From Cryptomeria japonica (Eukaryota; Streptophyta; Pinopsida; Cupressales; Cupressaceae): 64,000 nucleotides of DNA. The position numbers were made by a program, and so were the translations under genes. Under the pieces are notes generated by a model. It searched no databases, had not been told where the DNA came from, and saw only the letters and a list, made by a program, of their open reading frames with translations. The stretch spans positions 23,575,772 through 23,639,771 of the forward strand of contig NC_081405.1 in NCBI RefSeq assembly GCF_030272615.1, read 5' to 3'. Positions 11,065-23,495 of the stretch are shown piece after piece (the stretch's first letter is position 1; every line of letters begins with the position of its first letter).

Positions 11065-12677
11065 TCACTTTGTCACCTCTTTAACAAATCTGTCGACGTT
11101 GGAGTGAGAAGAGCCGCCTTCCATCTTCGCTTTTTTCGCCGACTCTTTCCAATGGACTGCATTCTTTCGGAGCTCTGCACCCTCCTCGCTACAAATCACC
11201 CTTCGAACACATCTCTCAATCTCATCCCACTCAAACGTCGCATTACCATCCACATGCTGCGTCCGCCTCAATTTCACACCCATCTTCCACACCTCCACCA
11301 TAAATTTGCAATTGGTGGGCTGATCGAAGCGCAGGTCGCAGGCGAGCAACGGAACACCAGAACTCAGTGCTTCCAACGTCGAATTCCACCCACAGTGAGA
11401 CATAAACGCCCCCACCGACGGGTGATTCAACACTTTGAGCTGAGGACTCCACTTCACAATCAAACCCCGATCTCCAATCTCCTCCGCAAACCCCTCCCAA
11501 AAGTTTTCCCATACCGTTGTCTGCCCTGCAGAGGGACGGATCGCCCACAAAAAATTCTGGCCACTTCTCTGCAACCCACGACCTATTTCCCGGATTTGTT
11601 GTGCACTAATGGTGGCTACGCTGCCGAAGGAAACGTAGACAACAGAGTGAGGAGGCTTTGACTGGAGCCATTCCATACACTCCTCCGTCTCTTCTTCCCA
11701 CGGGCTGCCGCCGAACTGTGTGTCCTCGCTATTTCTTCCGTCCAGAAAGGCGGAGGGTATGGCAGGACCCACTGTACAGACTGGAACATTTGCTTCCCTT
11801 AGGTAATTCATCGCTTTATCTTCGAGCTCATCAAACGTGTTCAAAATCACCCACGACGCGCCGTTAAAACCCTCGACGAAACTTAGATTGTCGTCCAGAT
11901 TACCAGTAACGAGAAGTGGAGGAAAAAACGCCGACGGCAAATCGGCCATTCTCATCTCGCCGATTGCCGGAATGACAACAACGTCATTCGAATCCTGCTC
12001 GCAGTTATTCCACTTCTCGACTGTGAACACAAAACCAGAAAAAAACTTTTGTTGTAATCAAAGATTAACCTTATTTTTTAGCAGATAGGTATGCGAGAGC
12101 GAAAATGGGAAGAATTAAATTTAAAAATTACTACGACTGTGGGATCCCGACGATAATTTTCTGTATTAATAAAAAGGGCGAGATATTCAACAAACAAACC
12201 GTATTTAAAATGATGATAGATTGCAGCAACAGTTGCAGACTGCGTGTAGAAAACAGCTCGGGGGATCTTTAATTTGGTTGAAACTTGGGCAACCCAGGGC
12301 ATAAACGCATCGTAAACAATACAAGTGACAGGAGGTCCCGTTACGTTGATGCGATGAATGAGCTCTTCCAGGTCGGATCCATCTATGTGCTGTAAGTGCC
12401 TGAAAACGTAAAGAACGTCTGAAACGATGTCAATTCCAGGCGGAAGTCGGTCCGGAATGGACTCGAACCGAATACGTATACCCAGGCGTTGGAGCGTTTT
12501 ATCCGCCTTTAACATTCTGTGGTGGTCAAAGGCGAAACTAACTAAAGTGATGATCACGCCTTGGGAGGCCAAATCTTTTGAGAATTGCAGCATGGGATTT
12601 GTGTGTCCTGCTTGGGGAAACGCCAGCACAACAACATGTGCGCTTCCACTCGCCATTGTTGCTCTGCTCTGCTCCAT
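11065..12677 (-). CDS. UDP-glycosyltransferase, copy 3 (two exons, intact)
   Basis: Second intact family-1 glycosyltransferase. Exon 1 is 12677-12200, the intron is 12199-12021 (179 bp, GT-AG, phase 1) and exon 2 is 12020-11065, giving 477 aa. It has PQAGHTNP with the presumed catalytic His, VYDAFMPW with the partner Asp, and the PSPG box at residues 350-393 with HCGWNSTLEAL ending in DQ. It is much closer to pseudogene copy 2 than to copy 1 (shared FVEGFNGASW, IDGSDLEELIHR and LQRSGQNF against FVESFNSASW, IQGSDLEDLIHR and LQSSGQNF), as expected if copies 2 and 3 come from the last duplication. An in-frame upstream ATG at 12716 exists, but copy 1 lacks it in frame. I chose 12677 because copy 1 shares it; MASG at 12656 is the alternative. 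Confidence 0.9.
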
Positions 12678-14340
12678 CTTTTGCCTGCCTTCACCTATAA
12701 ATCCCGATTTCTTCACATCACGCTCATCATTTTTTACTCGGTTATTGAGTGACAGGGGTAAACAGTCGGCACGTTGTTGAATATGAGAGATTCGACCTCA
12801 TTTTTTTGACTAATTATGTTGCCTAAATCGCGATTCCCTTCGCATCAGCGACTTATTTTCCACACAGAATTTTTTTTTAACTATTACAGATATGAAAATT
12901 ATTTTTTTGACTGGATAGTCAAATAAGCCTGCGGATTGGATTGTCTTATCCGTAGATTTTTGTCTCTCTAAATTTGTCTGTTGTAAAATAGTCACTGTCT
13001 TGTGTGGAAAAATATAGAGATTCTTAAGCATTAAGTGGCAACTTGTTCTCCTTCAAAACATGTGGCTTGTAAGTCTCCTATAATTGCAGCTTTTAGTTGT
13101 CGTGTGTGGAAAGTTAATAGAACTTGCTTTTCCTAGTCATGAGAGAGAAAGAAAGAGGAAACTTGCCAAGAAGACAAAAATTAACCTGCCCATAATCTAG
13201 GTCAAGTCGAAATCACCTATTCTTGAGCCAGTGTAGTTGAAAAAGATATGGTCGACCAACACTAAGACACTAGCAAGTGCTATTAAATAATTGTAGAGTA
13301 GAAGAAAATGATTAAATATGAAAAAAATAAAAATATAATCTCAAAGCATTATCATCTATCTTGTGGTTGAGGAAAGGGTTTTTAATCAATAATGAAGAAA
13401 GGATGTTGTATCTATAACTACACATTGTTTGATAGTTGTGCTGAAAAGAATGAAGAAAAACTCAAAGAAATCTAATTATACAATAATGATCTTAACTTCG
13501 TGAAGATCTTAACTTAATAAAGATTTATAAGTTCTTATGAAGTTCAATAAATGGTTTGGTTGTAAAAAGCTTTTTTTATGTTTCCTTGTCTTTCATATAT
13601 TTTTATAGCTATCTTTGTTAGTGCTTAATTCCAAATTATGTGTATTAAATATGTGGATTGCAATATGTTGGGTTGATTTATTGTAGAGTCATAAATCTTA
13701 TTATTTGGTTTTTGAAATACTCCTCTTTATCAAAAAAAAAAAAGCTTGTCTAAGGCATTTCATTAAATTGGACCTTTACATGTTTATTTTTAACCTTTAT
13801 ATTTTTCTTCCTTCCTTGTGAAAGAAATCTATGATATTTTTCTCAAATTTGGGACCTTCTCTTGGTTTGGGCAATGATCAACATGTTTTATGTAATGTAA
13901 TATTGAACTATTATTTCCAATACATCGTGACAATGTTTGTTTGTTTTTTTTTAAGTGTAATTTTATTATTTAATTATTAATATCATTAAATAGGACTCAA
14001 TAAGCTAGATGAAAAGAGGTCAATTTAAGAGGTTATAGTTGTTTCAAACAAAATAGGAGAAAGAAACCCACCTAACATTAAATAGGGCTCTAGAAATTAG
14101 ACATAGTTATTTCAAACAAAATATGAATGTAGAAAACATTCACCTTGTTCATCTTAGGTACCTAACCTACCATAAAGTAGAGACATTTATATTTTAGTTT
14201 AATGTAGGTAGCCTAATGTATGTTGTGGTGTATACAAGATTAAAAATTACCTAGATAGAGGGAATTCTTAGGAGATTTATTTCTAACCCTAGAAAAGGAT
14301 TTTTATATATTTATGAGGGATTTCTAACTTCTACATTTTT
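12678..14340. other. Upstream of UGT copy 3 and AT-rich intergenic DNA
   Basis: 12680-12960 matches the copy 1 promoter flank. The rest is AT-rich, with poly-T/poly-A runs and no coding sequence that I can support. Confidence 0.5.
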
Positions 14341-14342
14341 AA

Positions 14343-14870
14343 TTATGAGACTAATGATGTGGCCAAGTTTCTTTATATGTAAAGCTTTGTCGATTTAGGT
14401 CAAGCTGGCAATTTAGATAATAGGATGTCCATGAGTGGTTATATGTTCAATTTATTTAGACGAGTTATCAATTGGATGAGTAAGAATTAACTCATATTTA
14501 TATTTTCCTCTATAGAATAAGAGTATAGTATTGTTCAACACATCCTTCTAAGGATATAGTGTGGTTGTGGATATTATATTCAACCATTCTCCTTGAGTCT
14601 AGACAAGTCGAGATCAAATGTGATAGTAAGAGTGTTCTTTTTTAGTGAAGAAACTAATGTACCATGCTTATAAGAAGCATATTGATATTTAGTAACACTT
14701 TTTCACAAGATGGTTGAGGGTGGCAAAAGCTATGACAAAAAAGATTGACACTATGGTTAATGTTACAAATTCTCTCACTAAGTCAGTGAATATGGATAAG
14801 TTTTATTGGTTTAGAGAGACCATGGGATTCACCTCTTCTATCAATCAATTCGTTATACTTTAGTTTCCTA
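14343..14870 (+). pseudogene. Ty1/Copia RNase H remnant
   Basis: Translations in shifting frames give the C-terminal RNase H region of a Copia polyprotein: DLGQAGNLDNRMSMSGYMF, INWMSKN, then CDSKSV, and a closing NSLTKSVNMDKFYWFRETMG. The last part corresponds to the usual ending of this family (VADSLTKSV...). Several stops and frameshifts show it is dead. No integrase or reverse transcriptase is visible upstream. Confidence 0.7.
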
Positions 14871-15239
14871 ATATGTCTTTACAATATAAATGTTAATTGG
14901 GCTAATGTAAGGATTAGGTGTGTTATTCACTTAAAGTCTATGTCCTAATTAACTATATTTAATCATGTAGCTAATAAATAATGTACATGATCTCTAAAAA
15001 TTATAGAGTGGGAAAAATACACACCTAGTTGAGGGTAGAGATATTATCTTTTTATTATTTATTTTTCAAGATAATATTAATATTATGTAAGAAGACATTG
15101 AATATGGAGACAACAATAAAAAGTCAAAATTGGGTGTTATAGAGTGTAGCTTTCCAATGGGGTTATTATGACAAAGCATTAAATACCCTCATGGAGCATG
15201 GGAAATTCATAAATTTAACCAAGTTATGATTGATATTAT

Positions 15240-15600
15240 GATGTGTAGGAAAGGTGTAAGAGGTGTAAGAGATGTAAGAGGAATTACTTTCTATTTTAGA
15301 TTGCTTGACCATGACTATATTGTAAGGGTTTTTTTTCGGTACCAGTATGCTTCTAGATTATTGTCAATTAGAGGGATAAATTGATTGTATTATTGTACTC
15401 TATTTTCACTTATAAATACAAGCTTGGGTATCTTTGTTAGTGGAATATTTTTCTTACAAGCATTTATTTATGTATATCTACTATTTAATTTTTATATGTA
15501 TTTATGTTTTCTTAGCCTTTATTTCATTAGTGTGATATGGTTCGCCACTCGTTTATTCAAATTGAAAGTAAATAATTATTAATATTAGCATTATGTTGTT
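15240..15600 (+). repeat. LTR-like tail of the Copia remnant
   Basis: Downstream of the RNase H remnant is a sequence with the layout of a Copia LTR: repeated GGTGTAAGAG, a TATAAATA element at about 15412-15419, then T-rich sequence. No second copy or clear TG/CA boundary was found, so the limits are approximate. Confidence 0.4.
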
Positions 15601-16527
15601 CACATTGTATTCAACAAATTTGAATTCATTGCCTATATTTTCCTTCTCATTTCCTTGTAAATAATGTAATAATGATTCGTGGTAATCATCAAAATTCTTT
15701 AATTCCTTGGCTTTCCTTCCATTCAATGACAATGTTTGTGAAAATTTTGAACTATTTACTAGGGATGCTACTTCCCTGTGTTTGCAAGTTCTTATTGTTG
15801 AATCCTTTAGATTTCTCTTGGATCATAGAGAATTACCTGGATTAGTTACGTGTATTCATGAATCTTCCCTCCTCCTAGTATCTCATCAATGGGCATGACG
15901 TAGAAAACTCTTTTTCCATGCTTATAAAGCACTATAAGTCATGTGAGAAGACTTTTTTTTTTAATATTTTAATGCAAATCTTTAATGGAGAAAAACATGA
16001 TATTACCAAAAAATCATTTTTTTATTGTTAAACTAGATTTAATATTCCAATTGGTAGGGTTGGAAAAATGAGATATATTTGAATTCCTTGGCATCTCTTT
16101 TTCTTTTAAAAAAATTTCCATCACACTTTAGCAATATGTTCTCCAATTGAATTAAGAAGATATCTTTTGGATTAGCTAATTTCTCTCCCATGTACAATTT
16201 TTTTATATATGTACAAATTCCTAGAAGCCACCAATTTATTTTATTCTTCCTATTGAACCCCATCCAAAGCTACCTACATGATAGACTCATACAGATCTAA
16301 TAGGATTTTCTATATGGATTAGTGTCAAAGAAGCTCATGTTTTTTGCTTTTGTTTTTCCTTCTTCTCTCCCTTTCTTAGGATGAAGGAGGTATCATAATT
16401 ATTTAGCTTTGTGCCAAGTGGGTTGTTCATTCAAAAAAGGGCTTAGTGGACAAGGAGATTCTTCTCATACATTATATTGCCTCTAGATCTTCTTATGGCA
16501 AGAAATGGAATTAGCTTCAATTCCCTT
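15601..16527. other. AT-rich spacer
   Basis: No gene recognised. A short open stretch at 15707-15898 (+) has no recognisable domain and no start context, and is treated as chance. Confidence 0.4.
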
Positions 16528-17544
16528 GGAACCAGATTGTTAGTCCATCGGATGGAATGAAGAAATTGGGAAAAGAGAGGGAAACACCTGATAGAACAAG
16601 GGACAACAAAGGAGTTTTTCTTGGACTGGTGTTTGAGAGGTGGATGGCATCGACTTCAGAATAAAAGATTGCAAACCATTGTGATTTGTAATCATTGTGT
16701 TTGTTTTCGACATAATGTTGAATTTTACCTTGTCCTTCTGGTTGTTTCTTAGTCTAAAGATTGATCATGAAATAGTAAGAGCCCGAGATTATGTGTGCAT
16801 AGGCAGAGCATTGAATGAGAGGCAGCCTATGTCAGGACTGTTGGGTGGGAAAACGAGATGCAGTCGAAGGATGACAATTATTCTGGCAGGATGTTGAAAG
16901 AAGTGAGCTCGAGAAATGACTTTTGATGATGACCTCATGCACAGGAGCACATGATTTCTTTTGTCTCTAGGGGAGTTTGATGCAGGAGCATCGATTACCT
17001 ATTCTACCTGGTGTGGTCAAATTCAACTTGGAATCAATTTCAATTGTGATAGTTATGGAAATGGTGAAACAATTTGGAAAGAGAGAGATAAAAATCGTAT
17101 AGATCCGAAAACAATAAAAGAGGATAGTATGGTCGATTGGAGGGAGAGTGTGGAGGAGTTAGAGATCAGACAAACCAGAAAACGCGGAGAAGAGAGAGAC
17201 GCCCAGACATATCACCAATAACAGAAAATGCAAGCTTTAAGAGAAGAGAAACATGTAGGAGAGAGGATAAGACAATAGAGAGAGTAGCGGCAGGACCAAA
17301 TTGTTAGTCCTCCATCGGATGGAGTGAAGATTGGGGAAAGAGAGGAAAACGCCAGATTGAACAAGGGACGACAAAGGAGTTTTTCTTGGACTAGTGTTTG
17401 AGAGGTGGATGGCATCGATTTCAGAATAAAAGATTGTGGGCCATTGTGATTTGTAATCATTGTGTTTGTTTTCCACATAATGCTGATGTTTACCTTGTCG
17501 TTCCGGTTGTTTCTTAGTCTAAAGATTGATCATGAAATAGTAAG
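16528..17544 (+). mobile_element. Small repeat-bounded segment, possible TRIM-like element
   Basis: Two direct repeats of about 240-250 bp (16528-16779 and 17292-17544, roughly 90% alike by eye) flank about 510 bp. Both begin near GATTGTTAGTC/AATTGTTAGTC, an LTR-like TGTTAG start. The internal part is purine-rich toward its end, like a polypurine tract, and has no transposon protein. This fits a terminal-repeat retrotransposon in miniature. I found no matching target duplication, and similarity extends slightly beyond the putative LTR edges, so a plain segmental duplication is also possible. Confidence 0.4.
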
Positions 17545-19421
17545 CAGTAATGTTCTGATATGTTTTGAAAGTAGTCGTTGCATCTCTATACGTGTATGTA
17601 CAGAATGTCATTGTGCTCGATTAAGTTCCTGTCGCCACTGAAGGCTGAGTGAGTTTGCATTTTATGATTGTTTGAAAGTTTTCAAACATCATTATAGTAT
17701 TAGAGTAGAACTCGATCGTTTGTCATTCTTTAGATAGTTTGCGTTGTTTTGAGGGTAGTCATAGTCATTAGATTGTGCAATCCTTTTTTAAATGATCCAA
17801 CGATGGTTTCAAGATTGACGAGTACTCCAATAACCATGATATTTCGTGATCACCAAATATTAATACCTTTAGCTTCTATTTGGTTGAAATTCCTAGCATT
17901 AAAGCTCTCATACTTTTTCAAAGTCATCTACATTATTAGGGACTTGCCTCCTCTTGGGACTAATCCCTTGGTCCTTGTTACAGCAAGAGTTTTATCTTGT
18001 TTTTGTTTACTTTCATTTGATAATATGCATACAAGATCTCAAATTCCCAATGCCATGCTTCAAACATTGGGGCTTTAACCTCCTCACACTTGGTGGAAGA
18101 AGTAGTAAGTGGTGTAAATTCGACATTAGATTTAAATTTTATTATAAGATTTATTTATACGGTTATTAGTTCTTTATCTTTATCTCTCTATAAGTTTAAC
18201 AAGCTATAGGAATTAAATTCCTCCCCTTACATTTGTCTCAACAAAATTACTACAGAAAACCCATCTTGAAGTAAAAATTAATTCATTTCCATTGATTATT
18301 GGTAAATAAATGATTGTCATAAAGTGAAAGGATTACCCACATCACCATTGATCATCTTAATAAGCCAACCAACCATAGACTAGAGACATTTAAGCATATT
18401 TTATGGACTTTCCTCCATACCAAAGACACCAAGAAAAGGATACATGGCCTTTTGTCCAAATTTTTCTTTTTTGAGGACACCTCTTTTTGGGGATACAACT
18501 CAATGCCCTACTTATTGCTATGATTTGGAATTTCTTAAGAATCTCTATTTTATTTTAGGTCTAGAAAAATACAACTATTTTATTTTTATTCTAAATTCAT
18601 TTATAAAATTATTTCTCTTTCCTTGAGAAAATCAGTGTTATCACTTTTGCATTTTTACATATTCAAGCCCAAGTGGAGAAGATTGCAATGGAATTTAAAC
18701 ATGTACAAGACCTGCTTAATCGTTGGGGGAGTTCATCATGCACCTTGAGTAAATTCTTATTTAATAGTCCTATGCAAACCATGCTATCTAACAATAGATC
18801 CATTGCCATAATAGAAGTCACTTTTCACCATCTCCTCTTGCTCAATAAAAGGGCTACTTTGCATCTCCTCATGTCAAGGTGTTTCATTATATGCAAAGTG
18901 GAGTTGAGGCTGATGAATTTTTTGCCAAGGGAGAGTCTTTTTATCCCTTTGGTTGTGTGGGATTCATAGGGTGGGCATGAAGGTTCTAGATCATATACCC
19001 AACAAACCTTCCCAACAGCGTGTTCATCAATCTGATGATACTCCTATGCCTCTTGGCATTATGGTGTGTACTTATTATTTTCTCTTGTTTTATTAGTGTC
19101 ATCATATCTTAGTTTGACATTTTGTTCATTTTTATTTGAGTGGACCATAAATACTGATCACTCACATTTCTCTTCTAAATCTTCTAAATATGACACTCTT
19201 AAAAGTTTTATGTTTAATATAGATATCTTGAAATATTTCCAGTTTAACATTGCATAATTATTAAAACTTAACAGTTTTTGTTGCACTAATGAAAATTAAA
19301 AACATAAGAAATAAGAAAATGATAATAATGTTTAGAAATACCAACATTAATCTATAAAATTATTGTCTCTAAAGAAAATATATATAAAGATGAATTATAA
19401 TATCTTATTATATCCAGAAAC
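17545..19421. other. Intergenic, unassigned
   Basis: AT-rich with several short open frames (17749-18078, 18673-18969 and others) that show no recognisable domain. Nothing here is supported as a gene. Confidence 0.4.
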
Positions 19422-19778
19422 TTATTGAAAAAAATTGCTTACTCGGGGAAAAAGCAATCTTCCAAATATAAAACATTGTAAGCACAGAATATTTATGCAA
19501 AGATCAACCCCAAAAAAATACATTCCTCGGAAGAGAAAGAAGAAGAACAGAGACAGTATGAGGTCATCATGAAATAACCAACTTGGCTGGCTCTCTTCTA
19601 TGTAAGCAAAGCCTGTCCAGATTGAAAACCAGTGTATTATACTTATCACAAAAGCATGAAAACTAAGCATAAAGATACAGATTTGCACTGGTACAAGAAG
19701 CAAACACGCTCTGAAATCTTCAAATAAAAAAGAAATTAAGGGTAATTTCATGGAGTGATGAATGCGTCAAAGCTCTCC

Positions 19779-20135
19779 CTAATTTCTGGCGTCCCAAATC
19801 TGGGAAGAACCGTTTTTTGGAACTCCTAGGGCATTTTCGGCTGTTTTAGGCAGGGGAAAGGTGTGAAAAGCGAGCACTATATCGGGCCCAAATATCTCTG
19901 CGAGAGCCGAATCAACAGCGTGCCTGAGATCTTTTACACTCATTTTCCCCCACGGAAACAGGAATCTTTTCCGTCTGACAGACGGTACCTCTTCTGCACA
20001 ACAATCCAAGCAACAGGAACGCTTCCATTCTTCGCTCTCCAAAAGTCTGTAATCTTTGGAAGAAGTTCTGTTGATCACATTGATTTTGGCATTACGCATC
20101 AGATCTGCCTTGCTCATCGCCTTGGATCTCGCCAT
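19779..20135 (-). CDS. Unrecognised 118-aa protein, possible real gene
   Basis: A single-exon frame starting MARSKAMSKADLMRNAK. It is basic at the N-terminus, has a cysteine-rich patch at residues 41-46 (CCLDCC), a basic run VRRKRF, then a more hydrophobic, possibly folded half (DLRHAVDSALAEIFGPDIV). I recognise no family. Unlike the surrounding low-complexity AT DNA, this stretch has balanced composition and varied residues, which argues for past or present coding. A weak TATA-like TTTTAAATAC lies about 45 bp upstream on the minus strand. No signal peptide or membrane segment is seen. A longer frame on the opposite strand (19863-20297) overlaps it and looks less protein-like. It could also be an exon of a larger gene or a decayed fragment. 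Confidence 0.45.
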   Translation of the reverse strand: MARSKAMSKADLMRNAKINVINRTSSKDYRLLESEEWKRSCCLDCCAEEVPSVRRKRFLFPWGKMSVKDLRHAVDSALAEIFGPDIVLAFHTFPLPKTAENALGVPKNGSSQIWDARN

Positions 20136-20458
20136 ACCTTGTCAATAATCATTTGCCAAGGTTTTGAAGCCGAGAAGTATTTAAAAGGAATTTTGTGCAG
20201 ATCTGTCTGTTCACCATTATTTTGCATTAAGGAGGAGAGCCAATTCTGCTGTGATTTATCCGTGATTCGAATAAAGACGTTGCAGTCGCTTCGTTAATGT
20301 GCTTCAAACACAAATCCTGATTCCTGACATGTAACTGTACAAAAGTTATTACAACACAAACACGAGTACCTTCTGCCTGGAAGAAATATTTGAAGTCCGC
20401 TAGTTTTCTTTCGCGCTTTCTACAGAGAAAATCTAATGCTCGATAGCTTTCTTCTTAA

Positions 20459-20520
20459 GTAAGATTCCAAGTTTTTTTTTTAAAGATTCCAAGTTTTTTT
20501 TTTAAAGATTCCAAGTTCTT
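20459..20520. repeat. Three short tandem repeats
   Basis: AAGATTCCAAGTT followed by a T run occurs three times in a row with a period of about 23 bp. After it, 20537-20830 contains looser repeats of TCTATGTTTCATGACT and AGATATCTT. Confidence 0.8.
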
Positions 20521-22535
20521 CTGTTATTCTCTCCATCTCTATGTTTCATGACTCCCTAGGTAGTGTAGATATTTTAACTAACATTCTTAATTCCATCTCT
20601 ATGTTTCACCATTCTTTAAGTTAGTACAGGGAACAGCTATTCAGCTAACTAAAACGCAACACTGTTCTTCATATTAGTTGAGTTTTAGTTGACTGGATAG
20701 CCACTTGCACCAGTATAGATATCTTAAGTAACATTCTAAGTTCTTTAGATTATTCTCTTTCGATTTTTATGTTTCATGACTTTCTAGCTAGTATAGATAT
20801 CTTATTATTTTTATTTCACTTGAGAATCAAAATAATTTGTCAATTGTATCATAGTTTGATCATATGGATTTGTTCTAGTAGTTAGCACTCTTGCTTTCTA
20901 ATTCATTTAATTCTCTATTTTTCTCTATTTGATAGGGATTGATGGTATTTAAAATGCCTTGGGGAGATTGTCAAATCTCAAGGTTCGTGCTCTCCTAAGT
21001 CGGTGCCTTCAATTATACTAGCTTCACAATCATGAAAATGAGTAAAGACAACACTCTTTAATTATGTGAATGTGATGGAATGATGTTGTAGACTTAGGTT
21101 TCTTTTAATGCTTCAAGTTAAAAGACTCCTACAATAAATGCTCCTTAAATGTGAATGTTTGTTCACTAAATATTTCATGATAAAACGATGCACATTTAAT
21201 GTTCTTAATACTAGTAGATAGCAATAAACCATGTGAAACATGTGCCAAGTCAACTCATGGGGAGGGGTGAAACAAGTTGTTGGAAGTCAATAAATTTGAA
21301 TTTGATATTTTGAAATTTAAGTGCTAGTTTTGTGTGGTGTAGGATTGAACTCACCCTATGATCCTAAGTGGTGAAAAGGTGATGCTAAGGTGGAGAATAA
21401 ATGTTTGGACATGGTTGTGCAAGTGTCACATGTGTGGGAATATTTGTAGAAATGGATGTGTGAAGGTTGAATAAATGGGATGTAAGGAGGTGGAGATATG
21501 TGAAGGATTGGGGGATGAGCCCAACTTCATAAAATATTGCAATATTAATTGATGTATTATTGTATTAAGCCAATTTATCAAAATGGGCCAAAAACTATAT
21601 AGGAATTGGCATGAATATGCAAATTTTACTATTAAATTTTGCCCCTTCTTGGAGGTGCATACAAATCCTAACATTAAATTTTACTTTCATAGGAAAAAAC
21701 ACTCACAAACATGCATGTAAATAAAATAGTTGGACATAAAAAGATATTGAGGCCCATATAAACTAATGGAGCTCCCTAAAACTTATCATATGTGTTTATC
21801 CTTTAGCATGCATGCTCCATGGAAACCTATAAAACAAAAAGGAAATGTGCAATTAGTGGTGAGAAATTACCAAGTTGATCAAACTATTTTTTGCATAACC
21901 TTGTGAGAAAGTAGCATGCATACAAGCTTATAAAATAGCCATAATGCAATGATCAAAGAGATACCACAAGATTACACAAGATATACCCTAAAAAGTCCTT
22001 CACGAGGGAAAAAAAAACCTCCAAAAGCATCCAAACTCGATTTATTTTTCAACAATGAAGCATTACAATACACTTGCAAAGTCTCTATGAATACTTTTAA
22101 AATATCAAGCTCCTCCAATGCATACTTGTGTGTCTAAACATATAGGTAATCATGCAACCACACATCCAATGCCATGATTCACATATGTGCACTCCAAGAG
22201 AGATTGAACAAAATGACAACCAACCTCAACCACTAAACATGTGCTTTCTTTTATACATTCAAGCTCACACAAAACCACTAAGTGGTATTTGCTAAACTAT
22301 GTGTTTTGAAACCATGAGCACAAAATCATTGACCCTGACATTTACATTTTGGTACTAAGTCTTTCTAATATTAAATATTTTTCCAATGTACATGTACACA
22401 TAAAATATTTAGCCAATATCTCATATAATTTTACAAGTGGATCTAAATAACTTTTTAATATAACCTTAAATATATTTATTTTACCTATTTAAAATATCTC
22501 TTTCTATAAGAATTGACTATAGAGATAGCCACCCA
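20521..22535. other. Intergenic, unassigned
   Basis: AT-rich DNA with no supported gene. A minus-strand open frame at 21426-21674 and a plus-strand one at 21949-22137 have no recognisable features. Confidence 0.4.
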
Positions 22536-22539
22536 AGAT

Positions 22540-22954
22540 CTAGAGGCCTATTGAATAACACAATAAAAAGATAGAACAACAGAGACAAGAACAAACTGTA
22601 TTCTCATCAATGATGCAATAAGCTGGACTAGACTAGACCCCCTTGGTTATATAGCCAAGGTGAGTGAATGAGAGTGAATGAGACAAGGACAAGTGTTGGT
22701 GTCTCATGACATGATAAATAGAGTGAAAATCTATCAACCCACCTAAAGTGGAAAAGTGATCACATGATAATGCCACTAAAGGTGGAAAAGTGCAAGTATG
22801 AAAGGTGAATATGATAAAGTGGTACAGTGATATGTCCACCTAAAGTGGAGATGATCCAACTACTCCTATGCAATTCCCTAAGTAAGCTTAAGTAAAGTGT
22901 AATTAGGACCTAGGTAAGAATAAACCAGGGTAAAATGCCTTAATTACACCAACA
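22540..22954 (-). repeat. LTR-like sequence, minus orientation
   Basis: Read on the minus strand it starts TGTTGGTGTAATTAAGG, a common Copia-type LTR start, after a short AAGAAAG purine run. It contains a TATA-like CTATATAA inside a near-palindrome (22641-22660, CCTTGG...CCAAGG) and ends in a T-rich region. No partner LTR or target duplication was found. Confidence 0.35.
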
Positions 22955-23490
22955 CTTTCTTGTGCAAGATATACAACACTCTTTATACTAGCATTTTCCT
23001 ACTTGTATATATTGCATAAGGGTCAATCAACGAATAAAATTATTATAATCATGAAATCACATGAACCTCCAACATGTTCTTGTGCTTCATCCAGATGTGT
23101 ACAATAACATCCACAGTGACCACCATCTCAAGCAACAATTCTTCTAATCCAATGTGGCTCATTTGGAAGAAAAAGAACAAGAAAAGTTGAATATGCATCA
23201 ATCCAAAGAACAAGAGCATCAATCAAAGTGATAAAAAAAGGTCCAAGGTTTTACAAAGGAAAAACCCCAGATTTATGAAAATAGAAACCACAAAAAATGT
23301 TAATTTATCTTAATCACCCACACCTCCAAAGGTATCTAAAACCTTTAGTGGAACTCAAGCCAATAATGTACCCAATCCATAAATCATAATCACAAAACAT
23401 GTTACTGAAGCACATACATATCTAAGAACTCCAAATACATTGTAAAAGTCAAATATAAAGAAAATTAGGATCAAGTCATACTAAGTGTAC
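22955..23490. other. Left flank of Gypsy element A
   Basis: AT-rich sequence with no supported gene. It is the DNA into which element A inserted; the flank resumes at 39586. Confidence 0.5.
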
Positions 23491-23495
23491 AACCT

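Larger units (their letters stand above)
8160..12677. repeat. Tandem duplication unit II (flank plus UGT copy 3)
   Basis: The second copy of the block described at 2893-7787, in the same orientation. It holds the second LRR-like fragment, the same AT-rich spacer and UGT copy 3. It is shorter because it lacks the 3183-3705 equivalent, and it carries a short TA dinucleotide run at 8331-8351. Confidence 0.8.

Noticed and set aside
19863-20297. Plus-strand 144-aa frame
   Set aside because: It overlaps the more protein-like minus-strand 118-aa frame and has a less convincing composition.
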